This document shows positions 1 through 7,423 of a stretch of 18,806 nt of DNA, one piece after another. Both the position numbers and the translations under genes were made by a program. Each line of letters starts with the position of its first letter. Positions within the stretch are counted from its first letter, which is position 1. The notes below the pieces were generated by a model that saw only the letters and a program-made list of their open reading frames with translations, was not told where the DNA came from and made no database searches. Source of the stretch: a bacterium (GTDB lineage: Bacteria; Hydrogenedentota; Hydrogenedentia; Hydrogenedentiales; SLHB01); the NCBI GenBank assembly GCA_024231375.1, contig JAAEQP010000859.1:1-18806 (forward strand), written 5' to 3'.

Positions 1-162
1 CAGATCATTGAAGAGGTGTGGCGCGTGATCTTCGCCGACGGCCGCCTGGACGGCCACGAGGACTACCTGGTCCACAAGTTGGCGCGTCTGCTGAACCTCA
101 ACCATCCCCAACTCATCGCCGCCAAGGTGAAGGTGATGGAGGAATCCAAGGGCGCTTCATAA
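1..162 (+). CDS. TerB-like domain protein, C-terminal fragment
   Basis: Frame 1 is open from the window edge to a TAA at 160-162 and gives the last 53 residues of a protein. The visible part contains the 'FADGRLDGHEDYLVHKLARLL' type of pattern, an acidic ADGxLDxxE turn followed by an amphipathic helix, and then an 'AAKVKVMEE' helix. This is characteristic of the end of TerB-like (tellurite resistance TerB / DjlA N-terminal type) helical domains, which bind metal through acidic residues in some members. The stop lies 15 nt before the next start and a ribosome site sits in that gap, so the two genes are probably co-transcribed. The N-terminus is outside the window, so the full architecture is unknown. 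Confidence 0.65.
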   Translation, partial: QIIEEVWRVIFADGRLDGHEDYLVHKLARLLNLNHPQLIAAKVKVMEESKGAS

Positions 163-177
163 CACGCGGAGCAGGCT

Positions 178-1929
178 ATGGCACGGCTCACCGTAGGCAA
201 GACCAGCAAGGGCGGCGTCGGATGCCTCGTCCTCTTCGGCCTCCCCTTCGCCGGCGTGGGCGTCTTCATGGCATGCCTCACGGTGTCCACACTCTGGACG
301 TGGAGCGCCATGCGGTCGTGGGACGAGGTCCCCGCCCACGTTCAGCACACCAATCTTAACGTAGATTCAGGCGACGACGGCTCAACCTACAACTGCGTTG
401 CCAGCTACACCTACGAATACCAGGGCCGCGCCTACACCGGCACACGCGTCGCCATCAGCCGGTCATCCGACAACATCGGTTCCTTCCACCAGAACGCGCA
501 CCGGGAACTGTCGCATCACCGCGATTCGGGCCAACCCTTCCGGTGCTACGTCGACCCCGACGACCCATCTCAGGCCGTGCTCTACCGCGACCTGCGCTGG
601 GAGATGCTGCTTCTCTACAGCGTATTCGTCGTGACCTTCGGCGGGTTCGGGTTCGGCGCCATGGGCGCTGCCGTATACGGTGGCCGGAAGGTGCGCGAGG
701 CCGGCCAACTCCAGAAACGCCACGTGGACGAACCCTGGCGGTGGAAACCCGAATGGGCTACCGGCGAAATCCGATCCAGCACCAGGGCCACCCTGTTCGC
801 CTCCATCGTTTTCACCATCTTCTGGAACGCCATCGCCTTTCCCATTGGTACGATCATCGTGCGAGAAGCCGTCTTCGAGGGCGGCGACAACAGAGCCCTT
901 CTCGTGCTCATCTTCCCGGCTATCGGACTGCTCATGGTCGCGTGGGTGCTTCTCCAGATCGCTCGATGGCGCAAGTTCGGCAACAGCTTGTTCAAAATGG
1001 CCGAGGTGCCCGGCGTCATCGGCGGCAAGTTGAGCGGTGTGATCGAGGTGCCTGCGAAGGTACGTCCCGAAGACGGCTTCCACCTGACCCTGAGTTGCAT
1101 CAACGAAGTCACCAGCGGCTCCGGCAAGAACCGGTCCACCCGCGAGAACGTCCTTTGGCAGGACACCTGCGTCATGGCCCGTGAACTCGCCGAACGCGAC
1201 CCCACGCGATCCGCCATCCCCGTCGCCTTCGGCATCCCCTACGACTCCCGTGAATGCGACGAGTCGGATTCGGACAACGAGATCCTCTGGCGCCTCGAAG
1301 TGAAGGCTTCCGTTTCCGGCGCCGACTACCACGCTCAGTTCGAGGTACCCGTGTTCAAGACCGCCGCCAGTTCCGAGGGCTTCGTGTTGGACGACTCCGC
1401 CCTGGCCGGGTACGCCGCCGAACCCGACCCCGAGCGCGACCTGGCCGCAACAGGTGTACGCGTCACGCCGCTACCCTCGGGCGGTGTGCGACTGGACCTC
1501 CCCATGGCCCGCCACAAGGGCCTCGCCGTAAGCATCACCATCTTCGAACTCATCTGGTTAGGCGCCATCGTCGTCATGATCAAGCTCGGAGCGCCGCTGC
1601 TGTTCCCCATCATCTTCTCGGCCTTCGGGCTGTTGATTGGTTACTTCACCCTCGACCTCTGGTTCACCTCCAGCCGCATCGAAGCCGAACACGGCGTCCT
1701 CACCTTCTCCTGCGGCCTCCTCGGCGGCAAGACCCAGACCCTCACCTTCGACGACATCGAAACCATCGAACACAAAATGACCACCCAAAGCGGCAAGAAA
1801 GCCTACTACGCCATCCGCGTCCGCACCATCGCCGGAAGACACCACACCATCGCCAAACGCCTCGACGGCATGCGCCTCGCCCAAACCGCCATCGACATGA
1901 TCACCGACGCCTTGACCGAAAGAGCGTGA
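178..1929 (+). CDS. DUF3592-type multi-pass membrane protein
   Basis: A 583-residue integral membrane protein of unknown function. The ATG at 178 is preceded by GGAG at 168-171. Hydrophobic segments are visible at about residues 13-38, 142-167, 205-228, 239-262 and a pair at 447-495. Between the first two lies a DUF3592-like extracytoplasmic domain (about 45-138): it opens with a W-x-x-V-x-A-x-V pattern, has a YxYEYQGRxYTG strand motif, and ends with 'CYVDPDDPSQAVLY', the VdPxxPxxAvL signature of the family. Residues 275-395 form a soluble beta-rich domain. Residues 497-575 resemble a small PH-like fold (a 'LTFDDIETIEH' strand followed by 'AIRVRTIAGRHHTIAKRL'), often found at the end of bacterial membrane proteins of this kind. 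It follows a TerB-like gene by 15 nt, suggesting an operon. DUF3592 has no established biochemical role, so none is claimed. Confidence 0.8.
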   Translation: MARLTVGKTSKGGVGCLVLFGLPFAGVGVFMACLTVSTLWTWSAMRSWDEVPAHVQHTNLNVDSGDDGSTYNCVASYTYEYQGRAYTGTRVAISRSSDNIGSFHQNAHRELSHHRDSGQPFRCYVDPDDPSQAVLYRDLRWEMLLLYSVFVVTFGGFGFGAMGAAVYGGRKVREAGQLQKRHVDEPWRWKPEWATGEIRSSTRATLFASIVFTIFWNAIAFPIGTIIVREAVFEGGDNRALLVLIFPAIGLLMVAWVLLQIARWRKFGNSLFKMAEVPGVIGGKLSGVIEVPAKVRPEDGFHLTLSCINEVTSGSGKNRSTRENVLWQDTCVMARELAERDPTRSAIPVAFGIPYDSRECDESDSDNEILWRLEVKASVSGADYHAQFEVPVFKTAASSEGFVLDDSALAGYAAEPDPERDLAATGVRVTPLPSGGVRLDLPMARHKGLAVSITIFELIWLGAIVVMIKLGAPLLFPIIFSAFGLLIGYFTLDLWFTSSRIEAEHGVLTFSCGLLGGKTQTLTFDDIETIEHKMTTQSGKKAYYAIRVRTIAGRHHTIAKRLDGMRLAQTAIDMITDALTERA

Positions 1930-1962
1930 TCGGCAGACGCACCAGCCGCACAGTTCCACTCC

Positions 1963-1988
1963 GTCATTCTGAGCAAGGCGAAGAATCC
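1963..1988 (+). repeat. Diverged half-unit of dispersed intergenic repeat
   Basis: The sequence begins GTCATTCTGAGCAAGGCGAA and ends AGAATCC. It matches, with substitutions, the layout of the arms of the inverted repeat at 2131-2213 (GTCAT, then a GAGC/AAGC core, AAG, then a GAATCC/GGATCT end). Similar GTCATTCTGAGCGAAGCGAA-type units are familiar from intergenic regions of many environmental bacteria. No complementary partner arm is found nearby, so it looks like a decayed or solo copy. Confidence 0.55.
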
Positions 1989-2070
1989 CGTGTGTGGGAC
2001 CGGTGCCCCGGCCGAGCCACGGACGTGACCCATCGGTCGCGCCACGACCGGAGGTCTCCCTTACGGCCCA

Positions 2071-2107
2071 CCTATGAGTCCCGTTGGTCCCATACGACCC
2101 ATGGGCC
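2071..2107 (+). repeat. Degenerate 9-nt tandem repeat, about four units
   Basis: The units CCTATGAGT, CCCGTTGGT, CCCATACGA and CCCATGGGC follow one another with 9-nt periodicity and a conserved CCyrT start. In translation the period appears as an artefactual P-x-G/R tripeptide pattern. It sits immediately upstream of the 28-bp inverted repeat. It is too short and diverged to call a minisatellite with certainty. Confidence 0.4.
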
Positions 2108-2130
2108 ATCCCCGGAACCCTCCTTCCCGT

Positions 2131-2213
2131 GTCATCCCAAGCGAAGTCGAGGGATCTCGCTCACCCGGTGACTGTCCTGCGGTAAGAGATCCCTCGACTT
2201 CGCTTGGGATGAC
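2131..2213. repeat. Perfect 28-bp inverted repeat (REP/MITE-like hairpin)
   Basis: The left arm 2131-2158 starts GTCATCCCAAGCGAAGTCGA and ends GGGATCTC. The right arm 2186-2213 is its exact reverse complement over all 28 positions, separated by a 27-nt spacer (2159-2185). A perfect stem of this size between convergent genes would fold strongly in RNA read from either strand. The arm belongs to the same repeat family as the diverged half-unit at 1963-1988. The form (short, intergenic, palindromic, non-coding) fits a REP- or MITE-like dispersed element. Confidence 0.8.
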
Positions 2214-2448
2214 ATGGAGGTGGGGTGCGCCATCTGCATTCGGTGGCAACCGCCCGGTTGGATGACAGCGTCTGCCAAGCGGGATGACCGTGAGTGCGAT
2301 GTCTTCAGCAGCTCCGTATTGGGCCTGTTGAAGGAGTCTGAGTCTATGGCGCGTAGCCCGCGACAAGCCGGGGATTGCCAAGTTCCTCCGACAACTTGAC
2401 TTGATTGAGGTCGATTGCAGGCTATTCAGGTTGTAGGCAATAGCGGAC

Positions 2449-2492
2449 GAATCGAGTAGGTAGGAGGGTCGCCCCTCCTACCTACTCGATTC
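2449..2492. terminator. Perfect 20-bp hairpin, probable bidirectional terminator
   Basis: The left arm 2449-2468 (GAATCGAGTAGGTAGGAGGG) is exactly complementary to the right arm 2473-2492, with a TCGC loop at 2469-2472. It lies 23 nt beyond the stop of the M6 protease gene on the minus strand, and the plus-strand gene ends about 520 nt upstream on the other side. Neither side has a T-run, so classical intrinsic termination is not fully supported. An RNA 3'-end stabilising role or Rho-linked termination are alternatives. Confidence 0.6.
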
Positions 2493-2515
2493 ACTCAGAC
2501 TGAGCCGCAGTTGGA

Positions 2516-5425
2516 CTACGCTCGGTTTCGTCTTCCTCTTCGCAGTGCGGCGTATCCGGCCGCGGCAAGACCCGCGATCACGATCACCGCGCCGGGACCC
2601 GGAAGCGCACTATTCGACGTGTATGTGCCGGAAAGGGTCGCCGTGGCGCCATCCGAAACTGTCACGGTCGCGGCGGACGGCGTTTGCCAGTCGACAACGG
2701 GCTGGAAGGTGACGGTGTAGTCGCCTACGAGGAGCCCGGTGACGGTGTCCCCGCTACTCTGCCACGCGCCTGCGCCGACCTTCCACAACGCGCCCGCGGA
2801 CACCGCTTCAGGAGGATCGATGGTGACGGTGAGGGCTCCCGTCGCGGACGTCGCCGTGTAGGCGCCTGTCTCGACCGTAACCGTATTGTCGGCGATGGTC
2901 ACCGGTACGTTCGCAGGAGGAATCCATCCAGGCGGCGTGTTGAAGGAGACGGTGTGAGTCCCGAAGGAAAGGTGATTCACTGTCGCTTCGCTGGTCTGCC
3001 ACGCGCCCCCGTCCAAGCGCCACTGCGCGCCAGCGCCGACTGCGCCCTCGGGGGACAGCGAAACCAGCAGCGACCCCGTGAGGGAGCCGGAGGTCACCAG
3101 ACAGACCGCGTCCACCCACCCACAGTCGTCGCCGTCGGAGACCGAACTGTCTTTCTCGTAGACCCAGGCCACGGTGTGCGGCCCCGCTCCAATGAACCGG
3201 TTGGCAAGTGTCCAATCCACTTCTCCGTTGATCTCTATGGCGGGGGTGCCATCCACTACAAATCGCAGGGAATCGAATCCACTTTCAGAACTGACCTTCC
3301 ACCAGAAGCGCAGGAAGCCCGGCCCTGTGACCGTTGTCTGTAGCGTACTGGACTGACTGTCCGCTACGTCGCCGCTCTGCCCCGAGGCGTGGCCATCGTG
3401 CGACATCAGGCGCTGACCGTACCAATCGGCGTCGCCCGACGTCGCCCACGACATCTCTTGGGCATTTAGCGCGATAGGCAGGGCAACAGGCTGAACCACG
3501 TAGACGCCGGTCACAGCTTCTCCCGTGGCGCCCGTGAGCGTGACAATCTCATCCGCGGGCGTGTTGTATCCCACCACTTCGGAGAAGGAGACGGTGTAGG
3601 CCCCCGGCGACAGGCCCGTCGCAGCCTCGCCCGAGTTGCGCCATGCGCCTCCGTCCAGACGCCACCGGGCACCGGCCGATACCGCTGCGCTCGGCTGGAT
3701 GAAGACCATGATCTCATCCGAAGCGAACCCGATCTCGAAGGTCATGGTGCTCCCGGTGGCGCTGACGGAGTGGATGCTGAAGGGACTCGCGACGGTGCGT
3801 CCGTCGGACGCCCAGAAGGTCAATTCCGGCATGGTCCCCGCGTTCACGGCGTCAACTCCGCCGCTGTGGAAGGCGTCGGCGGAGTTCGGGCGGGGCTCGA
3901 GGTACCATGGGTTCGGGCTGTTGTCGTACGGGCTGGCCTCAAGAAGCAACAGTTCGTACGGCTTCGTGTAGTCGCATGAGGCGCTGTCCGTGATGGTCGA
4001 GTGGGTATTGGATCCGGATTCCAGGGCATGGTATCCCAGCACGCCGCTCGCCGGGTTGACGCTCGCGGAGCTGCCTCCGTAGGGACCCTCGTATCCGCTC
4101 GATCCCCGCGTCTCGAAGATGAAGTACTCCTGCGGATTCGACGGATTCTCGAACCGGTAGTAGGTGTTGTTCGACACGTTCACCGTGGCAGTCAGAACGT
4201 CCGTGGGGAGGACGTCCACTATTGTCGCCCAGCCGGCCGCGGTCTTGAGATAGGGGTCCACATTCACGGGGTGGCGTCCGCCGTCGACGTGGTTGCCGGA
4301 AGCCATGAGCGAGAAATAGCCCATCGACGCAGGATTGCCGTTGTAGGAGTAGAGATCCGGGAACGCGCACAGCATGTGACCGTTCTCGTGGCACATGGTT
4401 CCGATCTTGAGCGAAGTCTCCATGTCCGTCATCTGGTATCGGTTGGCCTGGATACTGTTCCCGGCGTCAACGACCTTGGATGGGATCGACCAACTGTGGG
4501 GCCATAAGCCTCGGCTCCAACCCGACGCGCAGTTGCCCGCGTAGAACACGTTGATGCATTTGATGCTCTGGTTGGACCCCCAGGGATAGGTCGAAAACTG
4601 GGTGAAGTCGAACCCTTGCCCCATGAGGACATCGAGGGCGTCCTGCACCAGTTCCTGGGCCTTGCTGGATCCCCAGTCGTTGGGGCTGTCGTCGTCGTAG
4701 TAGCTTTTGGGATTGGGTACGCGCACGTAGGACGTGATGACATTCGTGTAGTCCAAAAGCCCGCCCGACTGGATATCGAAGTACTCGCGGACGCTACACG
4801 CGTTGCTGTAGGCCGTGTAGCCGGAGGCCTGGTTGAAGTACAGGTCTACGTTCGCTTGGGGAATCGTGCCCGGTTCATCCGAGAAATCCACAAGGATGCA
4901 TAGTCCGACGAAGGATCCCGTGGTGGTGCTGAGGGGTGGTCCGGGAAGCGGATAGGACTTGCCCGACGAGGTGGGCTCGGGCTCACCCAGCAGGGGGCGC
5001 CCGCGGTCGTCGGCCCGGAACTTGCGCTGTGCCTTGCGCACCGTGGCCTGTAGCGCATCGGCCGGAAGCCGCAGTTTGGGCGCCACGCCCGCCTGCGCCG
5101 CCCGTAGCGACATTTCGGCCTTGCTCTGGCTCTGCGACACGACCGGGATCCCGGTCGAGACGAATGAGCCGCTGCCTTCACCCAACGCGGCGTAGCAGTA
5201 GTACCCCGACGCCGGGTCTTTCAAAATGACATAGCCGTCCAGCGTCTCCTGGTACGCGAAAAACTCGTCACCGTAGAGTTTCACAGGAAACGTCGCGCCG
5301 TCCGGCTGGCGATAGGTGAATGTCTCGCGCCCGATGTAGGGCGCTGCCGAAGCGGGAAGCGAGAACCCCAAGAGAAGGACCATCCACGAGACACCGAGGG
5401 AGACCAAGCGAGTGCGAGAACTCAT
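2516..5425 (-). CDS. Secreted M6-family metalloprotease with PEGA-like repeats and C-terminal anchor
   Basis: A 969-residue exported zinc protease of the immune inhibitor A-like M6 family. Residues 1-27 are a Sec signal peptide ending SLPASA. Residues 33-80 form the usual M6 leader ('QPDGATFPVKLYGDEFF'). The peptidase domain spans about 170-560, with zinc motif HENGH at 346-350 followed by 'FPDLY' at 355-359. Three PEGA-like repeats ('GAxWxxdgGaWxxSG...GxyTVxF') lie at about 573-642, 785-856 and 865-935. Between the first two is a jelly-roll-like module (648-776) with the 'GPGFLRFWWKVSSE' and 'DSSVSDGDDCGWVD' motifs. The C-terminus (941-969) is LPGPG, then a hydrophobic helix, then an RRGRRNR tail, resembling a sorting or anchoring signal. 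The ATG at 5425 is chosen over an upstream in-frame one at 5530 because it has a strong ribosome site and begins the signal peptide. The likely role is degradation of extracellular protein at the cell surface; the substrate is unknown. Confidence 0.88.
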   Translation of the reverse strand: MSSRTRLVSLGVSWMVLLLGFSLPASAAPYIGRETFTYRQPDGATFPVKLYGDEFFAYQETLDGYVILKDPASGYYCYAALGEGSGSFVSTGIPVVSQSQSKAEMSLRAAQAGVAPKLRLPADALQATVRKAQRKFRADDRGRPLLGEPEPTSSGKSYPLPGPPLSTTTGSFVGLCILVDFSDEPGTIPQANVDLYFNQASGYTAYSNACSVREYFDIQSGGLLDYTNVITSYVRVPNPKSYYDDDSPNDWGSSKAQELVQDALDVLMGQGFDFTQFSTYPWGSNQSIKCINVFYAGNCASGWSRGLWPHSWSIPSKVVDAGNSIQANRYQMTDMETSLKIGTMCHENGHMLCAFPDLYSYNGNPASMGYFSLMASGNHVDGGRHPVNVDPYLKTAAGWATIVDVLPTDVLTATVNVSNNTYYRFENPSNPQEYFIFETRGSSGYEGPYGGSSASVNPASGVLGYHALESGSNTHSTITDSASCDYTKPYELLLLEASPYDNSPNPWYLEPRPNSADAFHSGGVDAVNAGTMPELTFWASDGRTVASPFSIHSVSATGSTMTFEIGFASDEIMVFIQPSAAVSAGARWRLDGGAWRNSGEAATGLSPGAYTVSFSEVVGYNTPADEIVTLTGATGEAVTGVYVVQPVALPIALNAQEMSWATSGDADWYGQRLMSHDGHASGQSGDVADSQSSTLQTTVTGPGFLRFWWKVSSESGFDSLRFVVDGTPAIEINGEVDWTLANRFIGAGPHTVAWVYEKDSSVSDGDDCGWVDAVCLVTSGSLTGSLLVSLSPEGAVGAGAQWRLDGGAWQTSEATVNHLSFGTHTVSFNTPPGWIPPANVPVTIADNTVTVETGAYTATSATGALTVTIDPPEAVSAGALWKVGAGAWQSSGDTVTGLLVGDYTVTFQPVVDWQTPSAATVTVSDGATATLSGTYTSNSALPGPGAVIVIAGLAAAGYAALRRGRRNRA

Positions 5426-5430
5426 AAGCA

Positions 5431-5437
5431 CACCTCC
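5431..5437 (-). promoter_or_regulatory. Ribosome binding site deciding the M6 protease start
   Basis: The minus strand reads GGAGGTG here, 5 nt before the ATG at 5423-5425. The upstream in-frame ATG at 5530 has no comparable site and would put 35 non-signal residues ahead of the signal peptide. Confidence 0.8.
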
Positions 5438-5580
5438 AAGACCGCTACGCAATCCACGGGGCGAACCTTCTGAGCCCCAACATAGAACCGACTCTACCCT
5501 AATCGTAGGCGATAATCCCGAATACCGCAAATATTCTCTGAAATCGTCCCGGAACCGGTGCCTTGGGCTCGGTCAGCGGA

Positions 5581-5640
5581 CGAGGGGGGCGTCACCCCTA
5601 ACAACCTTGCAGGTAGGCACTTAGGATTCCGCCCCCCTTG
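5581..5640. repeat. Inverted repeat, 9-11 bp arms with 38-nt core
   Basis: AGGGGGGCG at 5583-5591 is the exact reverse complement of CGCCCCCCT at 5630-5638. One more G-T pair and one C-G pair extend it to 5581 and 5640. It lies centrally in the divergent gap. The arms are low-complexity G/C runs, so chance pairing is possible. Confidence 0.45.
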
Positions 5641-5795
5641 AAACTGACCCTCGAGGCCGGCCAACCCAGGTCGATCCAGGCTTTGTCCTACCATTTCGTC
5701 GCCGAATCCCCTACAATTCCAGCCGCACTAAAGGGAACCCAACGCGCCGGGGGCGAAGTCGCCGCGAATTGCGCGGTGCAAGAGCAAACAAACGA

Positions 5796-6638
5796 ATGAG
5801 CAAATCGAAGCTAACCATCTACCTGGTGATACCGGTGGCAGTGAGCCTGGTCCTGCTGTCCATGTATTTCTCCGGCGACATCGTGCTCCAGCGGCTCGTC
5901 AGCCCCAAGCTGCCGCCATTGCCGCCAGACTCCTGGCGCGAATTCGGCATTCTGGAGAACCTTGAACACCTCATCCTTCTGGGCATGTTCGTCGTGTCGT
6001 GCATCGGCGTGGTTCGCAAGCAGAACCGTATCGAACGATACGGTTTCGCGCTCCTGGCTGCATTCACAATGTTCGTATTCCTGGAAGAGATCGATTACGG
6101 CACCCACGTCCTGGCCTTTCTGAGGTGCCCGGTGAGTTTCCAGTGGTTCCTGCCCGTAGCGGAGTGGCCTCGCGAACTCATCAGCCAGATCGACCTGGTT
6201 GCCGAGCCCGTCAACATTCACAACCAGGCGGGACTGACCAAGATCATGAAGAACCTGGCCGATCTTTCGGTCTTTGGGTTGTTTCTGGTGACGCCGTTCG
6301 TGGCGGGGCGTGTTCGGAATACGTGGGTTCGGTATCTGGCGCCGGAGAAGTACGCCGTCCTCACCGTCATCGCCATCGTCATCCTGCGGTGCCTCACGCA
6401 TGCCTTGGGTGACCGGGAAGAGGCTGCCGTGAAAGCCGCCCAGATTGCGGGAAACACCGCCAGGGAACTCGGGTCCATCAGCAGCAATCTGTCGGAGTTC
6501 CGTGAACTGAACGTCTATTACCTGTTTCTGGTGTATCTGGCAGGCATCGTGTTCTTGCGCACGCGTGGCAAGGATGCACAGGCGACGGGAAACGCCAATG
6601 AGCACCCGCACGTCACGCCGGGAAATGACGCCCAGTAG
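5796..6638 (+). CDS. Polytopic membrane protein with EEIxYG and NIHN motifs
   Basis: A 280-residue hydrophobic protein of unknown function. Predicted membrane segments are at about 6-24, 57-73, 82-108, 157-171, 185-204 and 238-255, with a charged C-terminal tail. Two conserved-looking motifs stand out: 'FLEEIDYG' (95-102) inside a membrane segment and 'NIHNQ' (140-144) in the following loop. This arrangement, FxEExxWG then NxHN, recalls a widespread uncharacterised bacterial membrane family, in which the acidic pair and histidine suggest metal or substrate binding; that last point is inference. The ATG at 5796 is preferred over an in-frame TTG at 5769 because hydrophobicity starts directly after it, though neither has a strong ribosome site. 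The gene is convergent with the CBS gene (12-nt gap). Some compact uncharacterised enzymes have the same look, so no function is assigned. Confidence 0.7.
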   Translation: MSKSKLTIYLVIPVAVSLVLLSMYFSGDIVLQRLVSPKLPPLPPDSWREFGILENLEHLILLGMFVVSCIGVVRKQNRIERYGFALLAAFTMFVFLEEIDYGTHVLAFLRCPVSFQWFLPVAEWPRELISQIDLVAEPVNIHNQAGLTKIMKNLADLSVFGLFLVTPFVAGRVRNTWVRYLAPEKYAVLTVIAIVILRCLTHALGDREEAAVKAAQIAGNTARELGSISSNLSEFRELNVYYLFLVYLAGIVFLRTRGKDAQATGNANEHPHVTPGNDAQ

Positions 6639-6650
6639 GGGCGGCCAGAC

Positions 6651-7049
6651 TCAGGACTCGCTCGACTTCCCTTTGCGCACCCTCAGGATATACTTGATGA
6701 TGTCGCGCCTGCTGATAATGCCCACGAGTTTCCCTTCCTCGAGGATTGGCACCCTCCTGAAGTTCTCCTTGATGAGACATTCGCAGATGTCGACCAACGT
6801 GTCGTCAGCCTGGAACGAGACCGGTTCAGCCGTCATGAAGGAAGAGACGGGCTCGTCTCTGAGATGCTTCTCATAGAGCAGCTTCAGCATGTCCTTCTCG
6901 GAGACGATTCCTCGAAGCCGCTTCTCGTCGTCCACCACGGGGAGACCCGTCACGTTGTGCTCCACGAGAATGCGCATGGCGTCCAGGACAGGCGTGTCCT
7001 CCGTCACAGAACAAATTTCGGTAGTCATGGCGTCTCGAGCGTTGAACAT
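6651..7049 (-). CDS. Two-CBS-domain regulatory protein
   Basis: A 132-residue soluble protein consisting only of a tandem CBS pair (Bateman module). CBS1 covers about residues 6-60 ('VLDAMRILVEHNVTGLPVVDDEKRLRGIVSEKDML') and CBS2 about 70-125 ('FMTAEPVSF...FRRVPILEEGKLVGIISRRDIIKYIL'). Both carry the expected hydrophobic-strand, GLPVVD/RVPILE, GIVSEKD/GIISRRD signature. Bateman modules usually bind adenine nucleotides and regulate a partner protein; stand-alone pairs of this length are common and their partners are rarely known. AGGAGG (minus strand, 7056-7061) is 6 nt before the ATG. The gene ends 12 nt from the stop of the convergent membrane protein gene. Upstream neighbours do not indicate a target. 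Confidence 0.9.
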   Translation of the reverse strand: MFNARDAMTTEICSVTEDTPVLDAMRILVEHNVTGLPVVDDEKRLRGIVSEKDMLKLLYEKHLRDEPVSSFMTAEPVSFQADDTLVDICECLIKENFRRVPILEEGKLVGIISRRDIIKYILRVRKGKSSES

Positions 7050-7264
7050 GCATGGCCTCCTTCTCAGGGTATGTCCGCGGGTTGCCCACGGATCCTACGA
7101 GGCGGGCGCACCGCGCGCACGCGCCCTCACTGTCGCAGGCCCATGCGTACTGCACGAGACTTCACCGGATGGACCTGCAAACCACAACCGCAGGTATGTC
7201 TGCATTGATTGTATGCGGACCAGCGGATCCCGTCAACCCGCGGCGACGGGCGAAAGGCCGTTGC

Positions 7265-7293
7265 GGGGCGCCCGGATGCGGCCGGGTCGCCCC
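7265..7293. repeat. GC-rich hairpin, 11-bp stem
   Basis: GGGGCGCCCGG (7265-7275) pairs with CCGGG-T-CGCCCC (7282-7293) with a single bulged T at 7287 and a 6-nt loop. It lies 55 nt upstream of the strong promoter for the lipoprotein gene. It has no T-run. It could insulate the promoter from read-through or be a regulatory structure. Confidence 0.45.
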
Positions 7294-7347
7294 ATCCGCG
7301 CCTCTCCTCGCACGCCGATCGCGCGACCCAAAATGAGCAAACTGCTA

Positions 7348-7376
7348 TTGACAGCCTTACTGCGTAATCGTATTAT
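7348..7376 (+). promoter_or_regulatory. Near-consensus sigma-70-type promoter
   Basis: TTGACA at 7348-7353, a 17-nt spacer and TATTAT at 7371-7376 give a perfect -35 and a 5-of-6 -10 at ideal spacing. It reads towards the lipoprotein gene. Transcription would start near 7383, leaving a 5' leader of about 110 nt. It is the only hexamer pair in the window with this quality. Confidence 0.8.
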
Positions 7377-7423
7377 GGCGAACGGCTTGGACTGGTGGGC
7401 ACAGGCAAGTCAGAACGGGAGGA

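Larger units (their letters stand above)
1930..2515. other. Repeat-rich intergenic region between convergent genes
   Basis: This 586-nt gap separates the ends of two convergent genes. I find no credible gene in it. Short open frames exist on both strands, but their translations are proline/serine patterns produced by the repeats, with no matching ribosome site. It holds a diverged repeat half-unit (1963-1988), a 9-nt degenerate tandem repeat (2071-2107), a perfect 28-bp inverted repeat (2131-2213) and a perfect 20-bp hairpin (2449-2492). Nothing recognisable was seen in 2214-2448. Confidence 0.7.
5426..5795. other. Divergent intergenic region, promoters not resolved
   Basis: This 370-nt gap lies between the M6 protease (-) and the membrane protein gene (+), so both promoters should be in it. 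An AT-rich patch at about 5505-5545 is a candidate promoter area for the protease. A TACAAT at 5712-5717 is a possible -10 for the plus-strand gene, but no good -35 lies 16-18 nt upstream of it. A long-spaced inverted repeat is at 5581-5640. I see no gene. Confidence 0.4.

Noticed and set aside
463..1332. Long minus-strand open frames inside the DUF3592 gene
   Set aside because: They are opposite-strand shadows typical of GC-rich coding DNA, with low-complexity Gly/Asp/Val translation and no ribosome site. The plus-strand frame has membrane segments and family motifs.
2061..2399. Short open frames across the intergenic repeats
   Set aside because: Their sequences (serine/proline patterns such as VIPSEVEGS and STSLGMT) arise from the palindromic and 9-nt repeats and are familiar spurious predictions in many genomes.
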